NCBI GenBank assembly: GCA_903864555.1
Contig: CAIPGJ010001092.1
Coordinates: 1 to 21,756, forward strand
Length of the DNA stretch: 21,756 bases
Source: an uncultured Pseudomonadota bacterium
Lineage (GTDB): Bacteria > Pseudomonadota > Gammaproteobacteria > Burkholderiales > SG8-39
Direction of reading: 5' to 3'
A program made the translations under genes and the position numbers. Below, in pieces: positions 1 through 8,200 of this stretch. The notes below the pieces were generated by a model that did no database searches, was not told the DNA's origin, and worked only from the letters and a program-made list of their open reading frames with translations. Position 1 is the stretch's first letter; each line of letters opens with the position of its first letter.

Positions 1-106
1 CGGTGCCCGGACGCGCGGGACGCAGGGTCATGGCGACCTTTTCGCCTGTGTGCAAACCCACGCCGGTGGCGCGTATCAGGGACTTCAGTGTTCGTTGCCG
101 TAGCAT
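1..106 (-). CDS. lpxC: LpxC, UDP-3-O-acyl-N-acetylglucosamine deacetylase (N-terminal 35 residues only)
   Basis: Reading down from an ATG at 106-104 gives [20 protein letters not shown] and then [15 protein letters not shown]. This is the highly conserved LpxC N-terminus (family pattern: QRT.K....GVGLH.GEKV...L.PA). LpxC is the cytoplasmic zinc deacetylase that commits UDP-acyl-GlcNAc to lipid A synthesis. The zinc-binding histidines lie beyond the window edge and cannot be checked. No in-frame start lies between the upstream TAA-containing stretch and this ATG, and the ATG matches the family's usual first residue. The Shine-Dalgarno match is poor. It follows ftsZ in the same orientation, its usual place at the end of the dcw cluster in beta- and gammaproteobacteria. 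The gene runs off the left edge. Confidence 0.93.
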   Translation of the reverse strand, partial: MLRQRTLKSLIRATGVGLHTGEKVAMTLRPARPGT

Positions 107-132
107 GTGTTCGCTTGCGTGCCCGTTATGGC

Positions 133-147
133 CAATAACTGTTATTG
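133..147. promoter_or_regulatory. 15-bp perfect palindrome in the lpxC leader
   Basis: CAATAAC-T-GTTATTG is a perfect inverted repeat around a central T, 27 nt upstream of the lpxC start. It sits in an AT-richer pocket of an otherwise GC-rich gap. The size and symmetry fit a dimeric repressor site or a short stem in the leader RNA. No known regulator is recognised, and I saw no confident sigma70 -35/-10 pair in this gap. Confidence 0.35.
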
Positions 148-206
148 ATTGCTGATCGCCGACTCGCCATGCGCTGCAATGCACAAAACGAACGCGATGT
201 TATCAC

Positions 207-240
207 GGGGCACTGTGCCGGAGGCAGGGCACAGTACCCC
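207..240 (-). terminator. Strong hairpin between ftsZ and lpxC
   Basis: The arms at 207-219 and 228-240 pair over 13 bp with one mismatch, which is a G-U wobble in the minus-strand RNA. The loop is 8 nt. The hairpin begins about 100 nt after the ftsZ stop. No U-tract follows, so it is not a canonical intrinsic terminator. It may be a transcript-stabilising 3' end or an attenuating structure between ftsZ and lpxC. Smaller hairpins (for example CGGACG/CGTCCG near 256-277) lie between it and ftsZ. Nothing else is recognised in the 107-338 gap. Confidence 0.4.
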
Positions 241-338
241 ATGACAGGCGTCTTCGGACGCGGGTCGACACGTCCGATTATTGCCGGCGCGGCTTGCGGT
301 CCTTACGCCGGACCGTCAGTCGCAGTGACGCGTGCTTC

Positions 339-1526
339 CTAGTCCGCCTGCTTGCGCAGGAAGGCCGGGATGTCGTACTTGTCCACACCGCTGTTGGTCA
401 GCGCCTCGATGGTCGAGGCACGATCACGCCGGCGGAAGACGTTGGGAGCCGCATCGCCGATCATGTCGGCTGCCAGGGCGGCGGTGCCACCCAGAACCGG
501 CATGTTATCCGTGCCGGTGCGCTGGGTCACCACCAGTTGCGGCTGCGGCTTGGTTGCGCGTGCCGTGGCCGGCTGGCCCAGGCCCGTGGCAACCACGGTG
601 ACACGCAGGTCATCGGCCATGACATCGTCGTAGACCGCACCGAAGATGATGGTGGCATCGTCCGCGGCGAACGAGCGGATGGTGTTCATCACTTCCTTGG
701 TCTCACGCAGCTTGAGGCTGGACTTGTTGGCGGTGATGTTGACCACCACACCGCGGGCGCCGGAGAGGTTCACGCCTTCCAGCAGCGGGCTGGCCACGGC
801 GGCTTCGGCGGCGATGCGCGCGCGATCGATGCCATTGGCGCTGGCCGAACCCATCATGGCCATGCCCTGCTCGCTCATCACGGTGCGCACGTCCTGGAAG
901 TCGACGTTGATCAGGCCGGGGACATTGATGATTTCGGAGATGCCGGCGACCGCATTCTTCAGCACGTTGTCGGCGGCCATGAAAGCCTCCTCCATGGACA
1001 CGTCGTCACCAAGCACCTCTTCGAGCTTCTCGTTGAGGATGACGATGACCGAGTCCACATGCTCGGACAATTCGGCAATGCCGTTCTCGGCCGACTGCAG
1101 CCGGCGCGCGCCCTCGAAGGAGAAAGGCTTGGTGACCACGGCCACCGTCAGGATGCCCATTTCCTTGGCCACTTCGGCCACCACCGGTGCGGCACCCGTG
1201 CCGGTGCCACCACCCATGCCTGCGGTGATGAAGACCATGTGCGCACCACGCAGGGCTTCGGCGATCTGCTCGCGTGCCTCCAGGGCTGCCGCACGTCCGG
1301 CTTCGGGCTTGGCTCCGGCACCAAGGCCGGTGGCCCCGAGCTGGATCTGGCCCTTGGCCTGGCCGCGCAGCAGGGCCTGCGCATCGGTGTTGGCGGCGAT
1401 GAACTCCACCCCTTGCACACCATTCTTGATCATGTGGTCCACGGCGTTGCCACCGGCGCCACCTACGCCTATGACTTTGATGACGGTGCCGTTACCGTTG
1501 CCATTGTTTTCGACAATTTCGAACAT
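339..1526 (-). CDS. ftsZ: FtsZ, tubulin-like GTPase of the division ring
   Basis: FtsZ polymerises with GTP at midcell and recruits the divisome. The 395-residue product has the family's normal length. Visible features are the N-terminal nucleotide-binding segment VIGVGGAGGNAV (18-29), the tubulin signature GGGTGTG (105-111), the T7 synergy loop NVDFQD (207-212) with the two acidic residues that complete the GTPase site of the next subunit, a variable linker (about 316-375), and the C-terminal conserved peptide DKYDIPAFLRKQAD (382-395) that binds FtsA and ZipA-type partners. The ATG is set by a good ribosome binding site (GGAGG at 1536-1532, 5 nt away). It follows ftsA after a 255-nt gap that is long for this cluster, so separate control of ftsZ is plausible. 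All key motifs are intact. Confidence 0.98.
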   Translation of the reverse strand: MFEIVENNGNGNGTVIKVIGVGGAGGNAVDHMIKNGVQGVEFIAANTDAQALLRGQAKGQIQLGATGLGAGAKPEAGRAAALEAREQIAEALRGAHMVFITAGMGGGTGTGAAPVVAEVAKEMGILTVAVVTKPFSFEGARRLQSAENGIAELSEHVDSVIVILNEKLEEVLGDDVSMEEAFMAADNVLKNAVAGISEIINVPGLINVDFQDVRTVMSEQGMAMMGSASANGIDRARIAAEAAVASPLLEGVNLSGARGVVVNITANKSSLKLRETKEVMNTIRSFAADDATIIFGAVYDDVMADDLRVTVVATGLGQPATARATKPQPQLVVTQRTGTDNMPVLGGTAALAADMIGDAAPNVFRRRDRASTIEALTNSGVDKYDIPAFLRKQAD

Positions 1527-1589
1527 GCTTGCCTCCGTTATTTAAAAAAATGCCTTGCGGCCGACCCTGCATTGAAAGGAACCACCACG

Positions 1590-1633
1590 CTTGAAACCTG
1601 CCGCACCACCGGAGCGGTCTATCTTGAAACCTG
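1590..1633. repeat. 11-bp direct repeat in the ftsA-ftsZ gap
   Basis: CTTGAAACCTG occurs at 1590-1600 and again at 1623-1633, a spacing of 33 bp. It lies in the ftsZ leader region about 65-110 nt upstream of the ftsZ start. It may be a duplicated operator half or simply a relic of local duplication. No regulator is recognised. Confidence 0.4.
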
Positions 1634-1668
1634 TAACTGCCTGCATTTGCCCATCAAAAACTTTGCCT

Positions 1669-1812
1669 TGCGCGATACATGCCCATCAGAAATTCCGCTG
1701 CAGCCATTCGCGCATCTTCGATCACGAACAAGGGGCCACCCCTTGTAAATCCCCGACTTTGGGATGCGCGATGCATGCCCATCAGAAATTCCGCTGCAGC
1801 CATTCGCGCATC
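1669..1812. repeat. 48-bp direct repeat duplicating the 3' end of ftsA
   Basis: Copy A (1669-1716) and copy B (1765-1812) are identical except for one base (1677 A versus 1773 G), with a period of 96 bp. Copy B contains the last codons and stop of ftsA (M-R-E-W-L-Q-R-N-F-stop). Copy A is a second, untranslated copy of the same tail in the gap before ftsZ. Similarity continues weakly past the upstream end with a 2-nt indel. A third, degenerate copy of the distal end (around GCCCATCA) lies near 1642-1663. The 48-nt spacer holds its own hairpin (1728-1746). Confidence 0.85.
1728..1746. repeat. Perfect 8-bp stem with 3-nt loop between the ftsA tail copies
   Basis: ACAAGGGG-CCA-CCCCTTGT is a perfect inverted repeat. 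In minus-strand RNA it would fold about 36 nt after the ftsA stop codon. It is followed by copy A of the repeat rather than a U-tract. It could be an RNA-processing or stabilising hairpin separating ftsA from ftsZ message. I would not call it a terminator. Confidence 0.45.
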
Positions 1813-3008
1813 CTTTCGAGCACCTGCTTGAACGACCAGCCCTGGCGCGCGATCAGTCCGCGCTGGGTCTGTGCCTTGCCCTCGAGCAGCAGGCCGATCA
1901 CCGTGGCGTAGCGTGGATTGCGCACCACGTCGGACAGGCCGCCTTCGTAACGCGGCACGCCCAGACGCACCGGCATGTGGAAAATCTCCTCGCCCAGCTC
2001 GACCATGCCCTGCATCACCGAGGAGCCGCCGGTCAGCACGATCCCCGAGGACAGCAGCTCCTCGTAGCCTGAATCGCGCAGCACCTTCTGCACCATCGAA
2101 TAGAGCTCCTCGACACGCGGCTCCACCACCTCGGCCAGCGTCTGGCGCGACAACTGGCGCGGCGGGCGATCACCCACGCCGGGCACTTCGATCATCTGCG
2201 CCGGATCGGCCAGCTGGTGCAGCGCGCAGCCGTGGCGGATCTTCAGGTCCTCGGCGTCGCTGGTGGGCGTGCGCAGGGCCATGGCGATGTCGTTGGTGAT
2301 CTGGTCGCCGGCGATGGGCACCACGGCGGTATGGCGGATCGCACCTTCGCGGAACACCGCGATGTCGGTGGTGCCGCCGCCGATGTCCACCAGGCACACG
2401 CCCAGTTCCTTCTCGTCCTCGGTCAGCACCGCGAGCGACGAGGCCAGCGGCTGCAGGATCAGGTCGCTCACCTCCAGGCCGCAGCGGCGCACGCATTTCA
2501 CGATGTTCTGTGCCGCCGACACGGCACCGGTGACGATGTGCGTCTTCACCTCCAGGCGCACCCCGGACATGCCGATCGGCTCCTTCACCCCGTCCTGGCC
2601 ATCGACGATGAATTCCTGGGTGAGGATGTGCAGCACCTGCTGGTCGGTCGGGATGGGCATGGCGCGTGCAGTCTCGATGGCACGCTCCACGTCGAGCGGC
2701 GTCACTTCCTTGTCCTTCACCGCCACCATGCCGGTGGAGTTGAAGCTGCGGATATGGCTGCCCGCGATCCCGGTGAAAACCGTCAGGATCTTGCAGTCGG
2801 CCATCAGTTCAGCTTCCTCGAGCGCGCGCTGGATGGCATTGACCGTGGATTCGATGTTCACCACCACGCCCTTTTTCAGGCCGCGCGATTCGTGGCTGCC
2901 CATGCCGACCAGTTCCATGCGCCCGTCCGGGGCGAGCTCGGCGACGACGGCCACCACCTTGGAGGTGCCGATGTCCAGCCCGACGATGAGATTCTTGGCG
3001 TCCTTCAT
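1782..3008 (-). CDS. ftsA: FtsA, actin-like membrane tether of FtsZ
   Basis: FtsA is a peripheral membrane ATP-binding protein that anchors FtsZ filaments and recruits later divisome proteins. The 408-residue product matches the family length. Actin-fold nucleotide motifs are visible: phosphate-1 LDIGTSK (11-17), phosphate-2 VDIGGGTTD (207-215) and adenosine motif TGGSS (326-330). Domain 1C, specific to FtsA, lies at about 82-165. The last 17 residues (SFKQVLERMREWLQRNF) form the basic amphipathic helix that binds the membrane. The ATG at 3008 overlaps the ftsQ stop (ATGA) and begins the conserved KNLIVGLDIGTSK segment. The frame stays open much further upstream, but that part reads through ftsQ and is not coding. 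The 3' end is duplicated in the following gap. Confidence 0.97.
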   Translation of the reverse strand: MKDAKNLIVGLDIGTSKVVAVVAELAPDGRMELVGMGSHESRGLKKGVVVNIESTVNAIQRALEEAELMADCKILTVFTGIAGSHIRSFNSTGMVAVKDKEVTPLDVERAIETARAMPIPTDQQVLHILTQEFIVDGQDGVKEPIGMSGVRLEVKTHIVTGAVSAAQNIVKCVRRCGLEVSDLILQPLASSLAVLTEDEKELGVCLVDIGGGTTDIAVFREGAIRHTAVVPIAGDQITNDIAMALRTPTSDAEDLKIRHGCALHQLADPAQMIEVPGVGDRPPRQLSRQTLAEVVEPRVEELYSMVQKVLRDSGYEELLSSGIVLTGGSSVMQGMVELGEEIFHMPVRLGVPRYEGGLSDVVRNPRYATVIGLLLEGKAQTQRGLIARQGWSFKQVLERMREWLQRNF

Positions 3009-3793
3009 GCTGGTTGCTTTCGCTCCTGTGGGCGCTTCGGTGGGGTGGAAGGGATGGTCGTGTCCTTGAGGCCGGGCACGCGTAATGCAAAACCGTTGCT
3101 GTAGCGCAGGTCGACGTAATCGAGGCGCCGCTGCAAGGGCGCCAGCGACACCGGGTAGACGGCGACAAAGCGCGCCAGGCGCGCGTCGATGCCTTCCTTT
3201 TCCGACTCGCGCCCGAGTTGCACCGACAGTCCATTGGAGAGGCGGATCTGCCAGCTGTAGCGCGGCGACAAGGTGACGGCCCGAGGCTGCAGTTGCAGCG
3301 GCTCGAGGATGCCGCTGAAGGCGGCGTAACGACGGCTCACTTCGCGCGCGGTGCCGGCCGGGCCGGCGAACTGCGGCAGCGCCGCGGCCGCCTGGCTGTA
3401 CGGCGCGGTGAACACTTCGCCATGCACGTTCACCAGCCGGCTCTCCTCGGGCTGGCCCCAGCGCGCCATGGGCACATGCTCTTCCATGCGCACCACCAGG
3501 CGGTCGGGCCACTGGCGGCGCACTTCGGCGCGCCGCACCCAGGGGATGGTCTCGAACAGGATGCGCACCGCATCCAGGTCCATGTTGAAGAAGGTGCCAC
3601 CGATGCGACCCTGCAGCGCCTTCACCACCTCGGCGCGCCCGACATGGCGCAGTTCGCCCTCGATGAGAATGGTGCGCAGCAGGAACATGGGCGAATCCAC
3701 CACCAGCTTCACGCCACCCCAGGCGGCCAGCGCGAAGGCGAAGGCGAACAGCGAACTGGCGATGCTATTGAGCAGGCGGTGGTTATCCCACAT
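3005..3793 (-). CDS. ftsQ: FtsQ, bitopic divisome protein with POTRA domain
   Basis: FtsQ links early and late division proteins and works with FtsL and FtsB to control septal synthesis by FtsW and FtsI. The product is 262 residues. It has a short cytoplasmic N-terminus, one membrane helix at about 11-32 ([20 protein letters not shown]), a POTRA domain at about 38-110 (from [10 protein letters not shown] through [15 protein letters not shown]), and a periplasmic FtsQ beta domain to about residue 245. A short, charged proline/lysine tail follows ([14 protein letters not shown]). The start overlaps the end of ddl by 11 nt and the stop overlaps ftsA by 4 nt (ATGA), which suggests translational coupling at both ends. 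Weak overall conservation is normal for FtsQ. Position and domain layout make the assignment firm. Confidence 0.95.
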   Translation of the reverse strand: MWDNHRLLNSIASSLFAFAFALAAWGGVKLVVDSPMFLLRTILIEGELRHVGRAEVVKALQGRIGGTFFNMDLDAVRILFETIPWVRRAEVRRQWPDRLVVRMEEHVPMARWGQPEESRLVNVHGEVFTAPYSQAAAALPQFAGPAGTAREVSRRYAAFSGILEPLQLQPRAVTLSPRYSWQIRLSNGLSVQLGRESEKEGIDARLARFVAVYPVSLAPLQRRLDYVDLRYSNGFALRVPGLKDTTIPSTPPKRPQERKQPA

Positions 3794-4744
3794 GGGTGCC
3801 CCCCTCGCTCAGTTGCGCGTTGAGGCCCGCGCTTTGCAGCACGCGCAAGCACAGGTCCTCGTAGGAGATGCCGGCGTGGCGCGCCGCCATCGGCACCAGC
3901 GAATGGTCGGTCATGCCCGGAGAGGTGTTGATCTCGAGGAAGTAGGGCTTTCCCTGGCGGTCCACCATGACATCGGCGCGGCCCCAGGCACGGCAGCCGA
4001 TGGCATCGAAGGCGCGCAGCGCTTCGGCACGGATGGCGTTCTCCGCCTCGGCCGGCAGTCCACAGGGCACGATGTAGCGCGTGTCATTGGCCAGGTACTT
4101 GGCCTCGTAGTCGTAGAAGTCGCGCGGCGTCTCCAGGCGATCAACGGCAGCGTGTCACGCCCGAGGATGCCGGCGGTGAATTCTGCGCCCTCGATGAACT
4201 GCTCGGCGATCACCAGCGGGTCGTAGTTGGCGGCCAGGGTCCAGGCCTCTTCGAGGTCGGCGGCCACGCGCACCTTGCTCATGCCCAGCGAAGAACCTTC
4301 GCTCGCCGGCTTGACCATCAGCGGCAGGCCCAGGCGCTGCACCACGCCCTTGAAGTCCATGCCGGCCCTGAGCAGCTCATAGCGCGGCGTGGACACGCCG
4401 CTGGCCTGCCAGATCAGCTTGGTGCGCCACTTGTCCATGGCCAGGGCGCTGGCCAGCACGCCGGAGCCGGTATAGGCGATGCCCAGCAGTTCCAGCGCGC
4501 CCTGCAGCGTGCCATCCTCGCCATGGCGGCCATGCAGCGCGATGAAGACTCGCTGGAAGCCTTGCTTGTTCAGCTCGTCGAGGCCGCGCGAGGCGGGATC
4601 GAAGGCGTGTGCGTCCACACCGCGTGACTGCAGCGCGGCCAGCACCATGGCGCCGCTCTTCAGCGAGACGGCGCGTTCGGCCGAACGGCCGCCTAACATC
4701 ACGGCCACCTTGCCGAAATCAGCCGGCTTCATGATGGCGCTCAT
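3783..4744 (-). pseudogene. ddl: D-alanine--D-alanine ligase, interrupted by a one-base frameshift
   Basis: Ddl joins two D-alanines with ATP to supply the dipeptide that MurF adds. Two frames together give a normal Ddl of about 320 residues. The first 202 residues (4744-4139) hold [44 protein letters not shown] and [20 protein letters not shown]. The last 118 (4139-3783) hold [20 protein letters not shown], then GRADVMVD and the Mg-binding [14 protein letters not shown]. The join lies after codon ATC at 4141-4139. Restoring one missing C (ATC-CGC-CTG) rejoins the frames exactly into the family sequence [19 protein letters not shown]. Without it, translation leaves the family sequence and ends at 3911. 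No other damage is visible, so a sequencing error or a very recent mutation is likely. The start overlaps the murB stop (ATGA). Confidence 0.9.
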
Positions 4745-5685
4745 GCCCCGCCCCCCTGCACGGCATCGCCAACGATGCGCACTTCGGGCAGCAGGTCGAC
4801 GCCGCAGCGCGCTTTCACCGAGGCGCGCGCATGCGCGATCAGCGCCTCGATGTCGGCGGCACTGCCCGCCCCGGCCGGATTGACAATGAAGTTGGCGTGC
4901 TTCTCCGAGATGCGCGCCCCGCCGATGGCATGGCCCTTGAGGCCGCAGGACTCGATCAGCCGCGCAGCATAATCACCCGGCGGGTTGCGGAACACCGAGC
5001 CGGCGTTGGGCAGGTTGAGCGGCTGGCTGGCGATGCGCTTGCCGAGCAGTTCGCGGATGCGTTCGCGCGAGGTGGCGCCATCGCCGGCGCGCAATCGCAG
5101 CCAGGCACCCAGGAAAAACTCCTCGCCGCCGGTGATCCGTTCGCAGTGGCGATAGCCAATGCGGTATTCGGCCGGCGTGCGCTCGTGCAGCGCGCCCCGA
5201 CGGTCGATGGTCTGCACGCGATCGACGAATTCCCAGGTCTCCGAACCATGGCAGCCGGCATTCATGGCCAGCGCGCCACCCAGCGTGCCGGGTATGCCGG
5301 CCAGGAACTCGGCGCCTTCCAGGTCATGCCGCGCGGCAAAGCGCGCCACCTTGGGGGCGGCAGCACCGGCATCGGCAAACACCAGTCCATCGTCCATGCG
5401 CATGGCCGCGTGGGTGCTGTGCATCAGCACCACCGTGCCGCGAAAGCCGCCATCGCGCACCAGCAGGTTGCTGCCCAGTCCGACGAAACACAGTGGCTCA
5501 TCAACCGGCAGCCGGCGCAGGAAGGTGGCCAGGTCCTCGATGTCGGCCGGCACGTAGCAGCGCGCGGCACGACCGCCGCTGCGCCAGCTGACATGCCGCG
5601 CCATGGGCTCGTCGGCGCGCAGCTGCCCGCGCAGGGCCGCGCCATTCAGGCCGGGCGCGATGTGGAGAAGGTCGGCCATGTTCAT
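4741..5685 (-). CDS. murB: MurB, UDP-N-acetylenolpyruvoylglucosamine reductase
   Basis: MurB reduces UDP-GlcNAc-enolpyruvate to UDP-MurNAc with NADPH and bound FAD in the cytoplasm. The 314-residue product shows the FAD-binding stretches [14 protein letters not shown] (68-81) and [18 protein letters not shown] (130-147), YRIGYR (174-179), the motif NAGSVFRNP (227-235) carrying the proton-donor serine (230), and the C-terminal LLPEVRIVG (298-306) carrying the active-site glutamate (301). The ATG overlaps the murC stop. A second ATG two codons on would change little. The stop overlaps the ddl start. Many Burkholderia and Bordetella relatives carry murB outside the dcw cluster, so its place here is a modest taxonomic clue. 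Confidence 0.97.
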   Translation of the reverse strand: MNMADLLHIAPGLNGAALRGQLRADEPMARHVSWRSGGRAARCYVPADIEDLATFLRRLPVDEPLCFVGLGSNLLVRDGGFRGTVVLMHSTHAAMRMDDGLVFADAGAAAPKVARFAARHDLEGAEFLAGIPGTLGGALAMNAGCHGSETWEFVDRVQTIDRRGALHERTPAEYRIGYRHCERITGGEEFFLGAWLRLRAGDGATSRERIRELLGKRIASQPLNLPNAGSVFRNPPGDYAARLIESCGLKGHAIGGARISEKHANFIVNPAGAGSAADIEALIAHARASVKARCGVDLLPEVRIVGDAVQGGGA

Positions 5686-7121
5686 CGCTTCCCGCCTGAC
5701 GCGGCTACCGGAGCGACCGGGGCCAGCTGGGCCGCCTGGGCCACCTGGGCCGGCACGCCGCCGATGGAACCGGCGCCCATGCTCACCACGACATCACCGT
5801 CTTTCACCGCCTTCAGGATGGCGGCCGGCATGTCGGCAATCTTCTCGACAAACACCGGCTCCACACCAGCGCTATCGCCGGCGGCCACGCGAATGGCACG
5901 CGCCAGGGCGCGTCCGTCGGCGGCCACGATGGGTGACTCGCCCGCGGCATACACCTCGGCCAGCAGCAGCGCGTCCACGCTGGTGAGTATGGCAACGAAA
6001 TCCTCGAACAGGTCGCGCGTGCGCGTGTAGCGATGCGGCTGGAAGGCGAGCATGATGCGCCGCCCGGGGAATGCGCCGCGCGCTGCCTCGAGGGTGGCTT
6101 TCATCTCGGCCGGGTGATGGCCGTAATCATCGACCAGGGTGAAGCTGCCGCCTGCGGGCACCGCCAGTTCGCCATAACGCTGGAAGCGCCGGCCGACACC
6201 GCGGAACTCGGAGAGCGCCTTGATGATTGCCGAGTCGGCCACACCCAGTTCGGTGGCCACGGCGATCGCCGCCAGCGCGTTCTGCACATTGTGGCGGCCC
6301 GGCAGGTTCAACTGCACCTCCAGGGGCGCCGCGCCTTCGCGCAGGCAGCAGAAATGCATGCGCTCGCCGGAAACGATGTCCACGGCGCGCACCATCGCGT
6401 CTTCGCGCATGCCGTAGCTGACCACGGGCCTGGAGATGAAGGGCATGATCTCTCGCACATTGGCGTCATCGATGCACAGCACCGCGCTGCCATAGAAGGG
6501 CAGGTTCTGCAGGAATGCCACGAAAGACTGCTTCAGCTTGGCGAAGTCGTGCTGATAGGTCTCCATGTGGTCGGCATCAATGTTGGTAACCACCGCCATC
6601 ATCGGCTGCAGGTGCAGGAAGGAGGCATCCGACTCGTCGGCTTCCACGACGATGAGTTCGCCCGCGCCCAGCCTGGCATTGGAAGCCGAGGCATTCAGGC
6701 GGCCGCCGATGACATAGGTCGGATCCAGCCCGGCCTCGGCCAGCACGCTCGCCACCAGGCTGGTGGTGGTGGTCTTGCCGTGCGTGCCGGCCACCGCCAC
6801 CCCCTGCTTCAGGCGCATCAGTTCGGCCAGCATCAGCGCGCGCGGCACCACGGGGATGCGCCTGTGGCGCGCCGCCATCACCTCGGGATTGTCGCTGCGC
6901 ACGGCCGTGGAGACCACCACCACATCGGCATGCGCGACGTTCTCGCGGGCATGGCCGGTGATGACCTTGGCGCCCTGCGAGACCAGGCGCTCGGTGGCCG
7001 AATTCGACGCCAGGTCGGAGCCGCTCACCTCATAGCCCTGGTTGAGCAACACCTCGGCGATGCCGGACATGCCGGACCCGCCAATGCCAACGAAGTGAAT
7101 ACGCTTGACCTTGTGCTTCAC
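5682..7121 (-). CDS. murC: MurC, UDP-N-acetylmuramate--L-alanine ligase
   Basis: MurC adds L-alanine to UDP-MurNAc with ATP, the first peptide step of precursor assembly. The product has 479 residues with the Rossmann-like N-terminus [20 protein letters not shown] (9-28), the P-loop AGTHGKTTT (111-119), the central Mur ligase domain, and a C-terminal domain ending in [16 protein letters not shown]. The start is GTG (7121-7119), overlapping the murG stop as GTGA and leading directly into the conserved [15 protein letters not shown]. The last 20 or so residues ([19 protein letters not shown]) form an alanine/proline tail beyond the family core, encoded partly by a 9-bp tandem repeat (CTGGGCCNN three times, near 5725-5753). 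The stop overlaps murB by 4 nt. Confidence 0.97.
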   Translation of the reverse strand: MKHKVKRIHFVGIGGSGMSGIAEVLLNQGYEVSGSDLASNSATERLVSQGAKVITGHARENVAHADVVVVSTAVRSDNPEVMAARHRRIPVVPRALMLAELMRLKQGVAVAGTHGKTTTTSLVASVLAEAGLDPTYVIGGRLNASASNARLGAGELIVVEADESDASFLHLQPMMAVVTNIDADHMETYQHDFAKLKQSFVAFLQNLPFYGSAVLCIDDANVREIMPFISRPVVSYGMREDAMVRAVDIVSGERMHFCCLREGAAPLEVQLNLPGRHNVQNALAAIAVATELGVADSAIIKALSEFRGVGRRFQRYGELAVPAGGSFTLVDDYGHHPAEMKATLEAARGAFPGRRIMLAFQPHRYTRTRDLFEDFVAILTSVDALLLAEVYAAGESPIVAADGRALARAIRVAAGDSAGVEPVFVEKIADMPAAILKAVKDGDVVVSMGAGSIGGVPAQVAQAAQLAPVAPVAASGGKR

Positions 7122-8200
7122 TTGGCCACCTCCGCGCAGATCTGCGCCACGCGCTCGGTGGCATCGGCCCGCGCCAGCGCGCGCGCCTTGCCGGCCATGT
7201 CGAGCAGCCTCGCTCGGTCCAGCGATTGCAGCAACTGCGCCAGGCCCTGCGGGGTCATTTCGGATTGCGGGAGCAGCACGGCTGCGCCAGCATCGGCCAG
7301 GTGGCGCGCATTGCTGGTTTGGTGGTCATCCACGGCATGTGGAAAGGGCACCAGCACGCTGCCCACGCCGGCCGCAGCCAGTTCGGCAATCGTCAGGGCG
7401 CCGGCACGGCAGATGACCAGGTCGGCGGCGGCATAGGCCCCGGCCATGTCTTCGATGAAGGCCAGCGCTTCGCCGCGCACGCCGGCCCTGGCGTAATTCG
7501 ACTTGAGTCCCTCCAGGTGCTGCACGCCGGCCTGGTGGCGCACGATGGGGCGGATCGCGTCGGGCATCAGGGCCAGCGCCTGGGGCAGCATATCGTTGAG
7601 CGCCTTGGCGCCCAGGCTGCCACCCACCACCAGGATCTGCAGCGGGCCGCTGCGTCCGGCGAAACGCTGTTGCGGCGCAGGCAGCGCCGCAATGTCCGCG
7701 CGCACCGGATTGCCGGTTTCCACCGCACCCGGCAGCGCCCCGGGAAAGCCAACCAGCACCTTGTCCGCCACTTTCGTGAGGGCGCGATTGGTCATCCCGG
7801 CCACGGAGTTCTGCTCATGCACAACCAGTGGCCGGCCCAGCAATGCAGCCATCATGCCGCCCGGGTAGGCCACATAGCCCCCCATGCCCAGCACCACATG
7901 GGGACGATGCCGCAGCATCGCACGCAGCGCCTGCCAGAAAGCGCGCAAGAGGCGCAGCGGCAGCAGGGCCAGCGTCACCAGCCCCTTGCCACGCACGCCG
8001 GAAAAATTCACCGGCGCCATGGTGTAGCCACGCGAGGGCACCAGGCGCGCCTCCATGCCGGTGGGCGAACCCAGCCAGATGACGCCCCAGCCGCGGTCGC
8101 GCAGGCAGTCGGCCACGGCCAATCCGGGGAACACGTGTCCGCCCGTGCCGCCGGCCATGATCATGATGGTTTTGCCGGGCTTGCCCGATGGTCGGCTCAT
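7118..8200 (-). CDS. murG: MurG, lipid II-forming N-acetylglucosaminyltransferase
   Basis: MurG transfers GlcNAc from UDP-GlcNAc to lipid I on the inner membrane face, making lipid II. The 360-residue product is a GT-B glycosyltransferase. It shows glycine-rich loop 1 GGTGGH (17-22), loop 2 GMGGYV (105-110), [12 protein letters not shown] (128-139), loop 3 GGSLGA (193-198) and the donor-binding segment [10 protein letters not shown] (264-273) with the uracil/ribose-contacting glutamate. The frame is open for 12 codons upstream, but the ATG at 8200 overlaps the ftsW stop (ATGA) and gives the normal short N-terminus before the first glycine loop. The stop overlaps the GTG start of murC. Confidence 0.97.
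   Translation of the reverse strand: MSRPSGKPGKTIMIMAGGTGGHVFPGLAVADCLRDRGWGVIWLGSPTGMEARLVPSRGYTMAPVNFSGVRGKGLVTLALLPLRLLRAFWQALRAMLRHRPHVVLGMGGYVAYPGGMMAALLGRPLVVHEQNSVAGMTNRALTKVADKVLVGFPGALPGAVETGNPVRADIAALPAPQQRFAGRSGPLQILVVGGSLGAKALNDMLPQALALMPDAIRPIVRHQAGVQHLEGLKSNYARAGVRGEALAFIEDMAGAYAAADLVICRAGALTIAELAAAGVGSVLVPFPHAVDDHQTSNARHLADAGAAVLLPQSEMTPQGLAQLLQSLDRARLLDMAGKARALARADATERVAQICAEVAK

Noticed and set aside
1544..1561. Possible terminator before ftsZ (GCC-GCAA-GGC followed by a T-run)
   Set aside because: The stem is only three base pairs and lies just upstream of the ftsZ ribosome binding site, so termination is not credible.
294..1748. Long plus-strand open frame opposite ftsZ (484 codons)
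   Set aside because: It mirrors ftsZ codon periodicity in GC-rich DNA, is rich in His/Gly/Arg without any domain, and runs over the gap repeats. It is a shadow.
1669..1812. CRISPR-like array from the spaced 48-bp repeats
   Set aside because: There are only two clear copies, one containing a coding gene end, no cas genes are present, and the spacer carries a hairpin. It is a local duplication.
3009..3512. N-terminal extension of ftsA to 3512
   Set aside because: The upstream part lies inside ftsQ in another frame and is Arg/Ala-rich. FtsA begins at the conserved KNLIVGLDIGTSK segment.
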